Shown one piece after another: positions 9,044-19,713 of a stretch of 64,000 bases of DNA (the stretch's first letter is position 1; every line of letters starts with the position of its first letter). The notes under the pieces were generated by a model, which made no database searches, was not told the DNA's origin, and worked only from the letters and a program-made list of their open reading frames with translations. A program made the translations under genes and the position numbers. The stretch comes from Chitinophaga skermanii (lineage in GTDB: Bacteria > Bacteroidota > Bacteroidia > Chitinophagales > Chitinophagaceae), in contig NZ_QLLL01000006.1 in NCBI RefSeq assembly GCF_003259335.1, positions 124,001-188,000 on the forward strand, given 5' to 3'.

Positions 9044-10189
9044 ATGAACTACCAGTTAACAGAAGAACACTTAATGATCCAAAAGGCCGCACGTGATTTT
9101 GCGATCAGCGAGTTGTTACCGGGCGTAATAGAAAGGGATGAACACCAAAAGTTTCCAGCCCAACAAATTAAACAATTAGGCGAATTGGGCTTTTTAGGTA
9201 TGATGGTTGACCCCAAATATGGTGGCGCCGGGCTTGACACGGTATCATACGTTTTAGCAATGGAAGAAATTTCTAAGATTGATGCATCTGCTTCCGTTGT
9301 AATGAGTGTAAATAACTCCCTCGTTTGTTGGGGACTAGAGCATTTCGCTAACGAAGCACAAAAAGAAGAGTACTTGGTTCCTTTAGCGAAAGGTGAAGTT
9401 ATTGGCGCTTTCTTATTAAGTGAACCGGAAGCCGGTTCCGATGCAACTTCTCAAAGAACAACTGCAGAAGATAAAGGTGATTACTATTTATTGAATGGTA
9501 CGAAAAACTGGATTACCAACGGTTCTACTGCCAGCACTTATTTAGTGATTGCACAAACTTACCCAGAGAAAGGCAGCAAAGGCATTAACGCTTTCATCGT
9601 AGAGAAAAACTCGCCGGGTATTACCATTGGTCCTAAAGAAAACAAATTAGGTATCCGCGGTTCCGATACGCACAGTATTATGTTCCAAGATGTAAAAGTG
9701 CCAAAAGAAAACCGTATCGGTGAAGATGGTTTCGGTTTTAAATTTGCCATGAAAACTTTATCTGGTGGCCGTATTGGTATTGCTTCCCAAGCTTTAGGTA
9801 TTGCTAGCGGCGCGTACGAACTCGCCCTTAAATATTCTAAAGAAAGAAAAGCATTCGGTACAGAAATCTGCAATCACCAAGCCATCCAATTCAAACTCGC
9901 AGATATGGCTACCCGTATCGAAGCTGCACGCTTATTGTGCTTGAAGGCTGCTTGGGAAAAAGATAATGGCTTAGATTATAACTTAAGCGGTTCCATGGCC
10001 AAAGTATTCGCTTCTGAAACTGCTATGTGGGTAGCAACTGAAGCAGTACAAGTACACGGTGGTTACGGTTTCGTAAAAGAATACCACGTAGAACGCTTGA
10101 TGCGCGATGCGAAAATCACCCAAATTTATGAAGGCACATCCGAAGTACAACGTATCGTTATCGGTAGAAGTATTATAGGAAAAATATAA
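9044..10189 (+). CDS. acyl-CoA dehydrogenase (short-chain/butyryl type)
   Basis: 381 residues. It oxidises acyl-CoA to trans-2-enoyl-CoA with FAD, passing electrons to ETF. Motifs in order: LSEPEAGSDA near residue 124 (FAD and substrate contacts), NWITNG, the middle RKAFG segment, and QIYEGTSEVQR at the end. By alignment with the mammalian and Megasphaera enzymes the catalytic base is E363 in YEGT. Length and catalytic position fit the short-chain branch; chain length is inferred. An enoyl-CoA hydratase for the next step is at 34 kb. It ends at a clear terminator (10207-10240). Confidence 0.94.
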   Translation: MNYQLTEEHLMIQKAARDFAISELLPGVIERDEHQKFPAQQIKQLGELGFLGMMVDPKYGGAGLDTVSYVLAMEEISKIDASASVVMSVNNSLVCWGLEHFANEAQKEEYLVPLAKGEVIGAFLLSEPEAGSDATSQRTTAEDKGDYYLLNGTKNWITNGSTASTYLVIAQTYPEKGSKGINAFIVEKNSPGITIGPKENKLGIRGSDTHSIMFQDVKVPKENRIGEDGFGFKFAMKTLSGGRIGIASQALGIASGAYELALKYSKERKAFGTEICNHQAIQFKLADMATRIEAARLLCLKAAWEKDNGLDYNLSGSMAKVFASETAMWVATEAVQVHGGYGFVKEYHVERLMRDAKITQIYEGTSEVQRIVIGRSIIGKI

Positions 10190-10206
10190 ATTCTTACGTT
10201 TAGTCG

Positions 10207-10240
10207 GAACCGTTAGCAACTTTGCTAGCGGTTCTTTGTT
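10207..10240 (+). terminator. terminator of acyl-CoA dehydrogenase
   Basis: GAACCGTTAGC (10207-10217) pairs perfectly with GCTAGCGGTTC (10224-10234), followed by TTTGTTTT. Confidence 0.85.
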
Positions 10241-10321
10241 TTAGATACCTCCTATTTCATCATCATATTGTAACACTAGCTGCCTTGGGAGTTACAGTAA
10301 AAACAAGTAGCTTGCCAATAT

Positions 10322-11269
10322 ATGAAGAACATTAAGATCATAGAAGTAAAGTCGGAAATCGGCGCTGGCACGCGGGGCGCAAGTCTTGGCGTAGACGCCA
10401 TTAAAATTGCCGCGCTCGATTTTATGAGTAATTTTTTTGTGCACTTTCCTACAGAAGAAATTGAAACGGAAAATAAACTACTCTTCGAACCTATAGAATC
10501 GCCCTACGCTAAACGCATTAAGGGTACACTAGCCCTCTACGAGCGCATCAGCAAAAGTGTAGCCGACACCGTAAAACAAAACTGGTTCCCTATTGTATTA
10601 AGCGGCGACCATAGCACCGCCGGCGCCACTATTGCCGGTTTGAAAATGGCCCGCCCCGGCTCGAAATTGGGCGTTATTTGGATTGATGCCCATGCGGATT
10701 TACATACGCCTTACACCACTCCATCGGGTAATATGCATGGTATGCCGTTAGCTACTGCTATCGCTGAAGATAACGAAGACAATAAAGTGCACGAGGTAGA
10801 TGATAATACCGCCAAGATGTGGAACGCTTTGAAAAATATCGGTAAAATTGCACCGAAAGTATCGCCGGAAGATATCGTGTTTATATCGCTACGCGATTAC
10901 GAAAAAGAGGAAGAATACCTCATCAAAAAACACGGCATGAAGGTTATCACAACAAGCGAAGTTCGTCGCAAAGGTCCTGAAAACATCGCCCGCAGCGTAT
11001 TCCGCTATTTGAGCGATTGCGATATGCTCTACGTTTCCTTTGATGTAGATAGCTTAGATTCTTCCATTTCTAAAGGCACCGGCACCCCGGTAAGCAATGG
11101 CTTACGCGAAAGGGAAGCGGAAGATCTTGTATCCAAATTTATGCAACACCGTAAAATCTGTTGCTTCGAAATAACAGAAGTAAACCCTACGCTCGACCGT
11201 GAAAACCTGATGGCAGAAATCGCCTTCAATATCCTACAGCGTAGTGTGAACGTGTTGATGATGAACTAA
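10322..11269 (+). CDS. arginase family ureohydrolase, probably arginase
   Basis: 315 residues. It is predicted to hydrolyse arginine to ornithine and urea with a binuclear manganese centre. Metal-ligand motifs are all present: SGDHS (95-97 region), IDAHADLHTP (D122, H124, D126) and SFDVDSLDSS near residue 240. SGNMHGMPLA after the second motif is the arginase-type substrate segment, which favours arginase over agmatinase or formimidoylglutamase; this is by family knowledge. Its last 44 bases overlap the end of the convergent DUF3810 gene. Confidence 0.88.
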   Translation: MKNIKIIEVKSEIGAGTRGASLGVDAIKIAALDFMSNFFVHFPTEEIETENKLLFEPIESPYAKRIKGTLALYERISKSVADTVKQNWFPIVLSGDHSTAGATIAGLKMARPGSKLGVIWIDAHADLHTPYTTPSGNMHGMPLATAIAEDNEDNKVHEVDDNTAKMWNALKNIGKIAPKVSPEDIVFISLRDYEKEEEYLIKKHGMKVITTSEVRRKGPENIARSVFRYLSDCDMLYVSFDVDSLDSSISKGTGTPVSNGLREREAEDLVSKFMQHRKICCFEITEVNPTLDRENLMAEIAFNILQRSVNVLMMN

Positions 11270-12350
11270 CCGCCCATTTCTCTTTCTTGAAATACGCGAT
11301 TAACCATCCTACTACTTCGCTATAACTAGCCACACCCTTATCCTGGTTGTTGGCCTTTAAATACTGATCGTACAAAATGTACGAATATTCGTCTACCGGG
11401 CTTTGGTAACCCATATAAAAGGTTCTCAAGGTTCGGTAGTCGTCTTTTATAGCCGGCAACACTTTCTCCCATGCTTGCCTATACAATGTAGTATCTACCC
11501 GGCGCAATTGCTTTACACTATAAATCAACATCTCGAAATTAGCTGCATACCGAAAACGCGCATCCGGGTGTTGCGAAGCTACTATGTACCCTACGAAGTT
11601 AGCGTCTTCTTCAGGGGCGTATCCCAATTGGTGACCAATTTCATGACAAGTAGTAAACGGCAATACGAACCCCGGTACGCTCGTATTCACTTGCGCTTCC
11701 AATGTAAAAGGATTCAAATACCCTGTTACACCCATGTAGTTTAACCAATTATTATACAACGACGACTTCACACAAGGATGTTTATACCGGAGAGAAGGAT
11801 AAGTACTGGTTAATGAATCGAAACCCGCAGCAGCCATGTCGAACATTTGTTTGGGCGCTAAGCTATCCAACGCCGCCACTTCCAGCTTATTGGCATTGGC
11901 TAGTTGTACAAGGGTATCGGCTAACTTGTATAAGTCGTTGGCACTGTAATCATCTTTCAAAGGCAAATCAAAATCATCGGCTAAAGAATTACGCTGGTAA
12001 TTGAATCCCCATAATAATAAGAATGCCAAGTACAAGACCATTACACTATGTATAGCTTTTAATATTGTATAACCGCTTGTCTTCCATTGTCTTTTTACCA
12101 ATAAAATAATTAACCGGATGAAAAAACCTATGGCAACTAAGATCCATATTGTGTATATTACATCGCCGATACTAAATGGCACTTTACCCAAAACATATCG
12201 CAAACCTGTACTAATTGAACTATACCACCTATGAAAATAAAAATTAGCTAGTGTAACATTTGCGTTGATAAAGAATTGTAATAGCACAATTCCCAGCAAA
12301 GTGAAGGCTATCCTAATGATGATAAATTTATAATTGATGCGGTTCTCCAT
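11226..12350 (-). CDS. DUF3810 membrane protein with zinc-protease-like HExxH
   Basis: 374 residues. Three or four hydrophobic segments lie in the first 120 residues and a soluble domain follows. The soluble part contains TTCHEIGHQLG, an HExxH zinc-protease signature, with EEDAN soon after that could supply the third ligand. The family is annotated only as DUF3810; protease activity is an inference. The 3' end overlaps the arginase gene by 44 bases tail to tail, and the 5' end is only 14 bases from the divergent fructosamine kinase gene. Confidence 0.87.
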   Translation of the reverse strand: MENRINYKFIIIRIAFTLLGIVLLQFFINANVTLANFYFHRWYSSISTGLRYVLGKVPFSIGDVIYTIWILVAIGFFIRLIILLVKRQWKTSGYTILKAIHSVMVLYLAFLLLWGFNYQRNSLADDFDLPLKDDYSANDLYKLADTLVQLANANKLEVAALDSLAPKQMFDMAAAGFDSLTSTYPSLRYKHPCVKSSLYNNWLNYMGVTGYLNPFTLEAQVNTSVPGFVLPFTTCHEIGHQLGYAPEEDANFVGYIVASQHPDARFRYAANFEMLIYSVKQLRRVDTTLYRQAWEKVLPAIKDDYRTLRTFYMGYQSPVDEYSYILYDQYLKANNQDKGVASYSEVVGWLIAYFKKEKWAVSSSSTRSHYAVGY

Positions 12351-12364
12351 AATATAAAGGGACT

Positions 12365-13243
12365 ATGATGGATGAAAAATTACTCCAAAGCTTAGCCACT
12401 GAAATGACGGCTAAATTTGCAGTGAAAATACAGATTAATCGTTCAGAAAAAATATACGGCGGAGATATTAATGAATCGTACCGCGTGGAAACCAATGAAG
12501 GTAATTGGTTTGTTAAACTGAACAATGCGAAAAAATACCCGCAACTTTTCCAGCGCGAGTTTGTTGGCCTGGAGGCTTTGAGGGCTACCAATACAGTAGC
12601 TGTGCCGCAACCTATGATGCATGGCGTACTACATGATACTGCTTTTCTTATTACTGAATATATTCAAAAAGACGCCGCCCGCTCTTCCTTCTGGGAAGAA
12701 TTTGGGCAACAACTGTCCCAATTACATCAACACACCAAGCCTTTCTTCGGCTTCTACGAATCGAATTACATCGGCACTTTAAAACAATATAATACCCCTT
12801 ATACCAGTTGGCCGGTGTTCTATGCTTTCAATCGCCTCATTCCCTTGGCACGTTTAGCGTACGATAAACATCACATGGAAAAAGGGATGCTCGTACAAAT
12901 TGAAGCCCTCTGCAAACGTTTACCACAGATTTTTCCCGATAGCCCCTCTTCCCTATTACACGGCGATTTGTGGTCGGGTAATTTCATGGTGGGTAAATCT
13001 GGTGCTGCTTATATGTACGACCCCGCTATTTACTATGGCCATAGAGAAATGGATTTAGCGATGACCCGCCTATTCGGTGGTTTCGATAACAGGTTTTACC
13101 TCGCTTACCAAGCAGCTGCTCCTTTAGCGCCAGGCTGGCAACAGCGGATTGGCATTTGCCAGTTGTATCCTTTGCTGGTGCATTACATTTTGTTTGGAGG
13201 GAGTTATTATAATAGTATTAAAGAGGTGTTACAAGGGGTGTGA
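12365..13243 (+). CDS. fructosamine kinase family protein
   Basis: 292 residues. The family phosphorylates ketosamines on glycated proteins or small glycated amines, which then deglycate. The fold is that of an aminoglycoside phosphotransferase: the N-terminal GGDINESYRV nucleotide loop, the lysine of NWFVKLN, the catalytic LLHGDLWSGNFM near residue 195, and the metal-binding DPAIYYGHREMDLAM. Length is normal. The initiator may be either of two adjacent ATG codons (12365 or 12368). Only 14 bases separate it from the divergent DUF3810 start, so its promoter must lie inside that gene or the message is nearly leaderless. Confidence 0.93.
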   Translation: MMDEKLLQSLATEMTAKFAVKIQINRSEKIYGGDINESYRVETNEGNWFVKLNNAKKYPQLFQREFVGLEALRATNTVAVPQPMMHGVLHDTAFLITEYIQKDAARSSFWEEFGQQLSQLHQHTKPFFGFYESNYIGTLKQYNTPYTSWPVFYAFNRLIPLARLAYDKHHMEKGMLVQIEALCKRLPQIFPDSPSSLLHGDLWSGNFMVGKSGAAYMYDPAIYYGHREMDLAMTRLFGGFDNRFYLAYQAAAPLAPGWQQRIGICQLYPLLVHYILFGGSYYNSIKEVLQGV

Positions 13244-13313
13244 GGGGAATCTTAAGAGGGTTTTTCCTTTCCGGGTAGTTTTCTTATTAATGGCAGGTTA
13301 GTTTTTTTAGTCA

Positions 13314-13460
13314 TCATCCTATTTGTTACTTTCTTTGCTTCTCCAAAGAAAGTAACCAAAGAAAGGAGGAAAAACGGCGAAAGACTGCGTCGCCGTTTTA
13401 TCGGGATGTTGATGGGGCTTTGGTGCTACTGTGGTGAAGGGCATTGGGTGCTTTGTGGTG
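13314..13460 (+). repeat. dispersed structured repeat, copy 2
   Basis: Same element as 6188-6340 and in the same orientation. Stem 1 (13325-13337 with 13344-13356) is identical. Stem 2 is AAAACGGCGA (13371-13380) with TCGCCGTTTT (13390-13399): three positions of the stem differ from copy 1, yet all ten pairs are kept because both arms changed. This pattern points to selection for the fold, in DNA or RNA. Confidence 0.85.
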
Positions 13461-13572
13461 CCTGTTTTGTTGGGGTGGTTTTTAGGTGAATTGTGCGTGC
13501 AGTATTGGATATTTTTTTAATGGGTTGATGTTGAAGTGATTGTAAGGTTGCTGTTATGCACTAGTAATATCT

Positions 13573-13625
13573 TCTAATGTTCTTCCAATGTTCTTCCAAT
13601 GTTAGGTCAATGTTTTTCCAATATG
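13573..13625 (+). repeat. phased short repeat, unit CTTCCAATGTT
   Basis: AATGTT (last copy AATATG) starts at 13576, 13587, 13598, 13609 and 13620, five steps of exactly 11 bases. The best unit is CTTCCAATGTT. It occupies the same place relative to the structured repeat as the array in island A, but with a different unit. Confidence 0.82.
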
Positions 13626-14024
13626 TAGGATATATATCCCATGTTTCGGGGTTGTTTTAAGAAATAATTTACCCTAATGGTATATTAATGTGACATTTTG
13701 TTGAATTGGGATGGAAAGTTGACCGGGGTTTACCGAGTGTTTGTCGACAGTTTGGGCTGAAAGGGTTTGTGGTATGAGGTTTAGGGCTTAAAAGTCGACA
13801 TTTTGGGGCTTTTTGTAGTGTGGGAAAGGATTTGGGGAAAATGATGGTTCTTAGGCGTTTTTAAGGGACTTTATACTACATACCAAAAGGTTAACCAAAG
13901 TGTGGCTTCATGCTATTAATAGGGCTTAAAATTGATTTTTCAGAATCGTTTTCTGTTGTTGGCATTAGTATGGAGTTCGGGTGTGGAAAGTATTAATAGG
14001 GAAATATAGTATTATATCATTATA

Positions 14025-14065
14025 AAATTGAAAGGGTCTCTATTGAATAGAGACCCTTTCAATTT
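14025..14065 (-). terminator. long hairpin after the hybrid kinase gene
   Basis: A 20-bp perfect inverted repeat (14025-14044 with 14046-14065) with core GGGTCTCTATT lies 20 bases downstream of the kinase stop. The minus strand continues AATTTTATAAT. It is very likely the transcription terminator. Confidence 0.8.
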
Positions 14066-14084
14066 ATATTTTATATCCATATTC

Positions 14085-16544
<2,460 letters not shown>

Positions 16545-16676
16545 AGATTTTTCAACACACCGAAAATGCCTATTTAATGGATCGTTAACTGAGCTAAGTG
16601 GCTAAGGGTAAATATCTGATATTTTTACAAATATTTATATATTAAATTAGAATGCAGAGGTTAATTTACCGAAATT

Positions 16677-16706
16677 TTTGCATTTGCAAATATTTAATTA
16701 CCTTTG
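16677..16706 (+). promoter_or_regulatory. promoter of DUF177-rpmF-plsX
   Basis: TTTG (16677-16680), 18 bases, TACCTTTG (16699-16706): a full match to the Bacteroidota -33/-7 promoter. It lies downstream of the possible TTG start at 16678, which rules that start out and makes the ATG at 16735 the likely initiator. Confidence 0.8.
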
Positions 16707-16734
16707 CATCCCTCTAAAAGCGAGGATTTTTGTT

Positions 16735-17271
16735 ATGAAACAACTCCGTGAATTTGACATAGCCTTTGTTGGTCTAAAACCCGGGGTTCATACGTTTCAG
16801 TACGAAATTAAAGATAGTTTCTTTGAAAACTATGGCCAACAAGACTTTACGGATTGCGATGCAACTGTAAAGTTAACCTTCGACAAGAAGAGTAACTTCT
16901 TCATGTTGAAGTTTGAAATTGGCGGAAAGGTTACTGTAACGTGCGACCGTTGCGGTCAGCCGTTCGAGATGCAACTTTGGGATGACTTCGACCAAGTAGT
17001 TAAATTGGTAGAAAATCCTGATGAGATGAACCAGGAGGAGGATCCGGATGTGCGATATATTTCGCAAACGGAATCACATGTAAACGTGGCGGATTGGATA
17101 TATGAATTTGTAAATTTGAGTATCCCGATGCAGCGTATACACCCTGATGATGAAAATGGAAAGAGTGGTTGCGATCCGAAGGTACTAGAAATGCTGGAGC
17201 AAATGCGACAGCAATCAAATGAGGCTTCCAACCCAATCTGGAAAGGATTGGAGAAATTTAAAGACAATTAA
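16735..17271 (+). CDS. DUF177/YceD family protein
   Basis: 178 residues from the ATG at 16735, chosen because the promoter TACCTTTG at 16699-16706 lies just upstream. The family is linked to ribosomal RNA or large-subunit biogenesis and is nearly always encoded before rpmF, as here. The single CDRCGQPF motif is visible where a pair of cysteines in this family may bind metal; the C-terminal half ends in a charged tail. rpmF follows by 31 bases and plsX by a further 45, the usual gene order, supporting one operon. Confidence 0.9.
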   Translation: MKQLREFDIAFVGLKPGVHTFQYEIKDSFFENYGQQDFTDCDATVKLTFDKKSNFFMLKFEIGGKVTVTCDRCGQPFEMQLWDDFDQVVKLVENPDEMNQEEDPDVRYISQTESHVNVADWIYEFVNLSIPMQRIHPDDENGKSGCDPKVLEMLEQMRQQSNEASNPIWKGLEKFKDN

Positions 17272-17302
17272 TATTAATCTGGACAATTAAAAACTAAATA
17301 AA

Positions 17303-17500
17303 ATGCCAAATCCTAAACGCAGACATTCTCAGCAAAGATCAGCGAAGAGAAGAACGCATTACAAAGCAGTGGCTGATACTTTAAGTACAGACAGCGCTAC
17401 TGGCGAAGTGCATCTGAGACACCGTGCTCATTGGGTAGAAAATAAGTTGTTCTACAAAGGTAAAGTTGTATTGGAAAAACAAGCCAACACTACTAAATAA
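17303..17500 (+). CDS. rpmF: 50S ribosomal protein L32
   Basis: 65 residues, starting MPNPKRRHSQQRSAKRRTHY, the typical basic L32 N-terminus. The HLRHRAHW segment follows. The zinc-type cysteines found in many L32 proteins are absent, as in the C-minus form. It sits between DUF177 and plsX as in most bacteria. Confidence 0.96.
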   Translation: MPNPKRRHSQQRSAKRRTHYKAVADTLSTDSATGEVHLRHRAHWVENKLFYKGKVVLEKQANTTK

Positions 17501-17545
17501 TTTTACTATTTTTACACCCGAGCTAACAGACAAATATTTAGTTGC

Positions 17546-18496
17546 ATGAGAATCGGGCTTGATATGATGGGTGGCGACTTTGCGCCCCTAGAAGCTGTAA
17601 AAGGAGTAAAGCTATTTTTAGACACCGTTGCTACAAATGCGCACCTGGTGTTGATTGGTGATGAGCAAGCCTTATTACCATTATTAGCAGAAGCGCAGTT
17701 GGACCAATCAAAATATTCGATTGTTCATTCATCCCAAGTAATTGGGATGGATGAGCATCCTACCAAAGCGCTTAAGGAAAAGCAGCAATCTTCGATTGCC
17801 ATCGGCTTTTACCTTCTCCAACACAAGAAAATCGACGCTTTCATTAGTGCAGGTAACACCGGTGCGATGATGGTAGGCGCGATCTATTCTATTAAACCTA
17901 TTGATGGAATTCAACGACCTACAATCTCTACACCTGTTCCCCGCCAAAATGGAACCTTCGGAACTTTGCTGGATGTTGGTATCAATGCCGACTGTAAACC
18001 GGAAAACCTTGCTCAATTCGCTGTATTAGGCTCATTGTACGCCAAATGCATTCTTGGTATCGACAATCCAAAAGTTGGTTTGTTAAATATCGGGGAAGAA
18101 GAAGGTAAAGGTAACTTGCTTGCCCAAGCTACTTTCCCACTGTTGAAGGAAAATAAACACATCAACTTCATCGGCAACATCGAAGGCCGCGACGTCTTCA
18201 GAGAAAAAGCAGATGTAATTGTTTGTGAAGGTTTTACCGGTAACATTGTGTTGAAATTAGCAGAATCAATGTATGATATTGCGAAAGAACGCAACATCAA
18301 CGACGAATACCTTGATCGTTTTGATTTTGAAAGCTATGGTGGCACGCCTGTACTCGGCGTTTCTGAACCTGTAATTATTGGTCATGGTATTTCTAAAGGC
18401 ATCGCCTTCAAAAATATGATCAACCTTGCAGTGAAAATGATCGAGTCGAAGTTGCTGGACAAAATCAAAGAAAGTTTTACCAGCAAAGAGAACTAG
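17546..18496 (+). CDS. plsX: phosphate acyltransferase PlsX
   Basis: 316 residues. It converts acyl-ACP and phosphate to acyl phosphate, the first step of the PlsX/PlsY route to phospholipids, at the membrane surface. The N-terminus RIGLDMMGGDFAPLEAVKG is diagnostic; SAGNTGAMMVGA and the FTGNIVLKLAES segment are further family blocks. It is the last gene of the DUF177-rpmF-plsX operon and is followed by a terminator at 18523-18555. fabH, which often follows plsX, is not here. Confidence 0.96.
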   Translation: MRIGLDMMGGDFAPLEAVKGVKLFLDTVATNAHLVLIGDEQALLPLLAEAQLDQSKYSIVHSSQVIGMDEHPTKALKEKQQSSIAIGFYLLQHKKIDAFISAGNTGAMMVGAIYSIKPIDGIQRPTISTPVPRQNGTFGTLLDVGINADCKPENLAQFAVLGSLYAKCILGIDNPKVGLLNIGEEEGKGNLLAQATFPLLKENKHINFIGNIEGRDVFREKADVIVCEGFTGNIVLKLAESMYDIAKERNINDEYLDRFDFESYGGTPVLGVSEPVIIGHGISKGIAFKNMINLAVKMIESKLLDKIKESFTSKEN

Positions 18497-18522
18497 CAAA
18501 ATCCTCTCTCAAAAATATTTTT

Positions 18523-18555
18523 AACGCTGTTTCTTCATTGAAGCAGCGTTTTTTT
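18523..18555 (+). terminator. terminator of the plsX operon
   Basis: AACGCTGTTTC (18523-18533) pairs with GAAGCAGCGTT (18540-18550) with one GT pair, followed by seven T. Confidence 0.85.
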
Positions 18556-18681
18556 ATTGCCATTAAACGGGCGTTAGAGGCTAGATTTGGGCTTTACTTG
18601 CCACGCTCGGTTCGTCTACCTGTTCACTATTTCACTTCATCCAATACGCCCAAAACCCATTTAAAACGTTTAACCTACAAC

Positions 18682-18882
18682 TGTATGCAAGCCATAATGG
18701 AAGAAAGTATACGCCGGAACGCATTACGCGAAGGAAAAGCGTATATTCAACCTATAGAGATATGGGCCACAGCTAAAAAACTAGTACCCCCCACCTATCG
18801 TGAAGGTTTCGACGAAATCTACACAGTTACCATGAACAAAGACAACACTTTTACCATTCAACCTACATCACATGAAATTTGA
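18682..18882 (+). CDS. small uncharacterised protein before Thg1-like gene
   Basis: The frame is open from 18538, but that start lies in the plsX terminator, and the first 48 codons (Arg/Pro/His-rich) do not look conserved. The ATG at 18682 (or 18694) gives about 66 residues with a sensible protein composition (EGKAYIQPIEIWATAKK...). It overlaps the Thg1-like gene by 11 bases, so the two are probably translated together. I do not recognise the family. Its link to tRNA repair is only positional. Confidence 0.55.
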   Translation, partial: CMQAIMEESIRRNALREGKAYIQPIEIWATAKKLVPPTYREGFDEIYTVTMNKDNTFTIQPTSHEI

Positions 18883-19624
18883 AGAATTAGACCAATTACT
18901 CCGCCAATTCGAATCGCTGAACGACCCGGTTGCTTTACCTGGTATGTATATTGTAGCTCGTTTAGATGGCCGCGGGTTTACCCAATTCACCAAGAAGAAT
19001 AACGATTTCGAAAAACCCTTCGATCCTCAATTCAAAGAAAACATGCTGGCTACTTTACAACACTTAATGAATACAGGGTTTAAAGTAACCTACGGCTATA
19101 CACAAAGCGACGAGCTATCGTTATTGTTTGATCTAAAAACAGGCGTATATGGTCGTAAAATCCGCAAATACACCTCCCTCCTAGCCGCCGAAGCCAGCGC
19201 GAAGTTCTCCTTGTTATGCGGACAAATAGCTACGTTCGATTGTAGAATAATTCAATTCCCCACCAAAGATTGGGTTGTAGATTATTTTCGTTGGCGCAAT
19301 GAGGATGCCGCCCGTAATGCACTAAATGCTTATTGTTATTGGACAATGCGAAAAACTGGGATGGATGCCCAAGCCGTTACCGCCCAACTATCGACATTCA
19401 CACAGGCAGAGAAAAACGAATTACTATTCCAAGCAGGCATAAATTACAACGAGGTACCCAATTGGCAGAAACGCGGTATTGGGGCCTACTATCATACTGT
19501 TACAAAAGCCGGTTATAATCCCTTGCAACAAAGTAATACGATTACGAGCAGGCTACAACTGTGCATCGAGGAAAACCTGCCCATGAAAGATGCATATAAC
19601 GAACTATTACAACATATCATTTGA
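18872..19624 (+). CDS. Thg1-like 3'-5' RNA polymerase (tRNA-His guanylyltransferase family)
   Basis: 250 residues. Eukaryotic Thg1 adds G-1 to tRNA-His; bacterial Thg1-like proteins mainly repair truncated tRNA 5' ends by templated 3'-to-5' addition. The two metal-binding motifs are clear: RLDGRGFTQF near residue 28 and YGYTQSDELSLLF near 72 (the SDE acids). The later KRGIGAYYHT segment also matches. Bacteroidota normally encode G-1 in the tRNA-His gene, so a repair role is more likely, but the substrate is inferred. It overlaps the small gene upstream and ends at a strong terminator. Confidence 0.88.
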   Translation: MKFEELDQLLRQFESLNDPVALPGMYIVARLDGRGFTQFTKKNNDFEKPFDPQFKENMLATLQHLMNTGFKVTYGYTQSDELSLLFDLKTGVYGRKIRKYTSLLAAEASAKFSLLCGQIATFDCRIIQFPTKDWVVDYFRWRNEDAARNALNAYCYWTMRKTGMDAQAVTAQLSTFTQAEKNELLFQAGINYNEVPNWQKRGIGAYYHTVTKAGYNPLQQSNTITSRLQLCIEENLPMKDAYNELLQHII

Positions 19625-19658
19625 TTAATATCGACATGTTAAGACCATGTTACTACAT

Positions 19659-19695
19659 AAAAAAACGTTTACATTTTGTATGTAAACGTTTTTTT
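19659..19695. terminator. bidirectional terminator
   Basis: AAAAAAACGTTTACAT (19659-19674) pairs perfectly with ATGTAAACGTTTTTTT (19680-19695), loop of five. It serves the Thg1-like gene on the plus strand and the large kinase on the minus strand. Confidence 0.9.
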
Positions 19696-19713
19696 GAAAA
19701 TTATATTGAAACA

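Larger units (their letters stand above)
13244..14024. other. intergenic island B, no gene
   Basis: About 780 bases between the convergent fructosamine kinase and hybrid kinase genes. No plausible protein frame. Contents in order: dispersed structured repeat copy 2 (13314-13460), the 11-bp phased array (13573-13625), and a G-rich plus strand with a loose direct repeat (GTCGACA followed by a TTTGGG-like block at 13743 and again at 13794, with GTTGACC and GGGTTT a little before). Confidence 0.7.

Noticed and set aside
16678..16734. TTG start for the DUF177 gene
   Set aside because: The promoter -7 box lies downstream of it at 16699-16706, so it would not be transcribed.
18590..18620. Similarity of TTGCCACGCTCG near 18600 and 62953
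   Set aside because: Only about 14 bases match and the flanks differ; too short to call a repeat.
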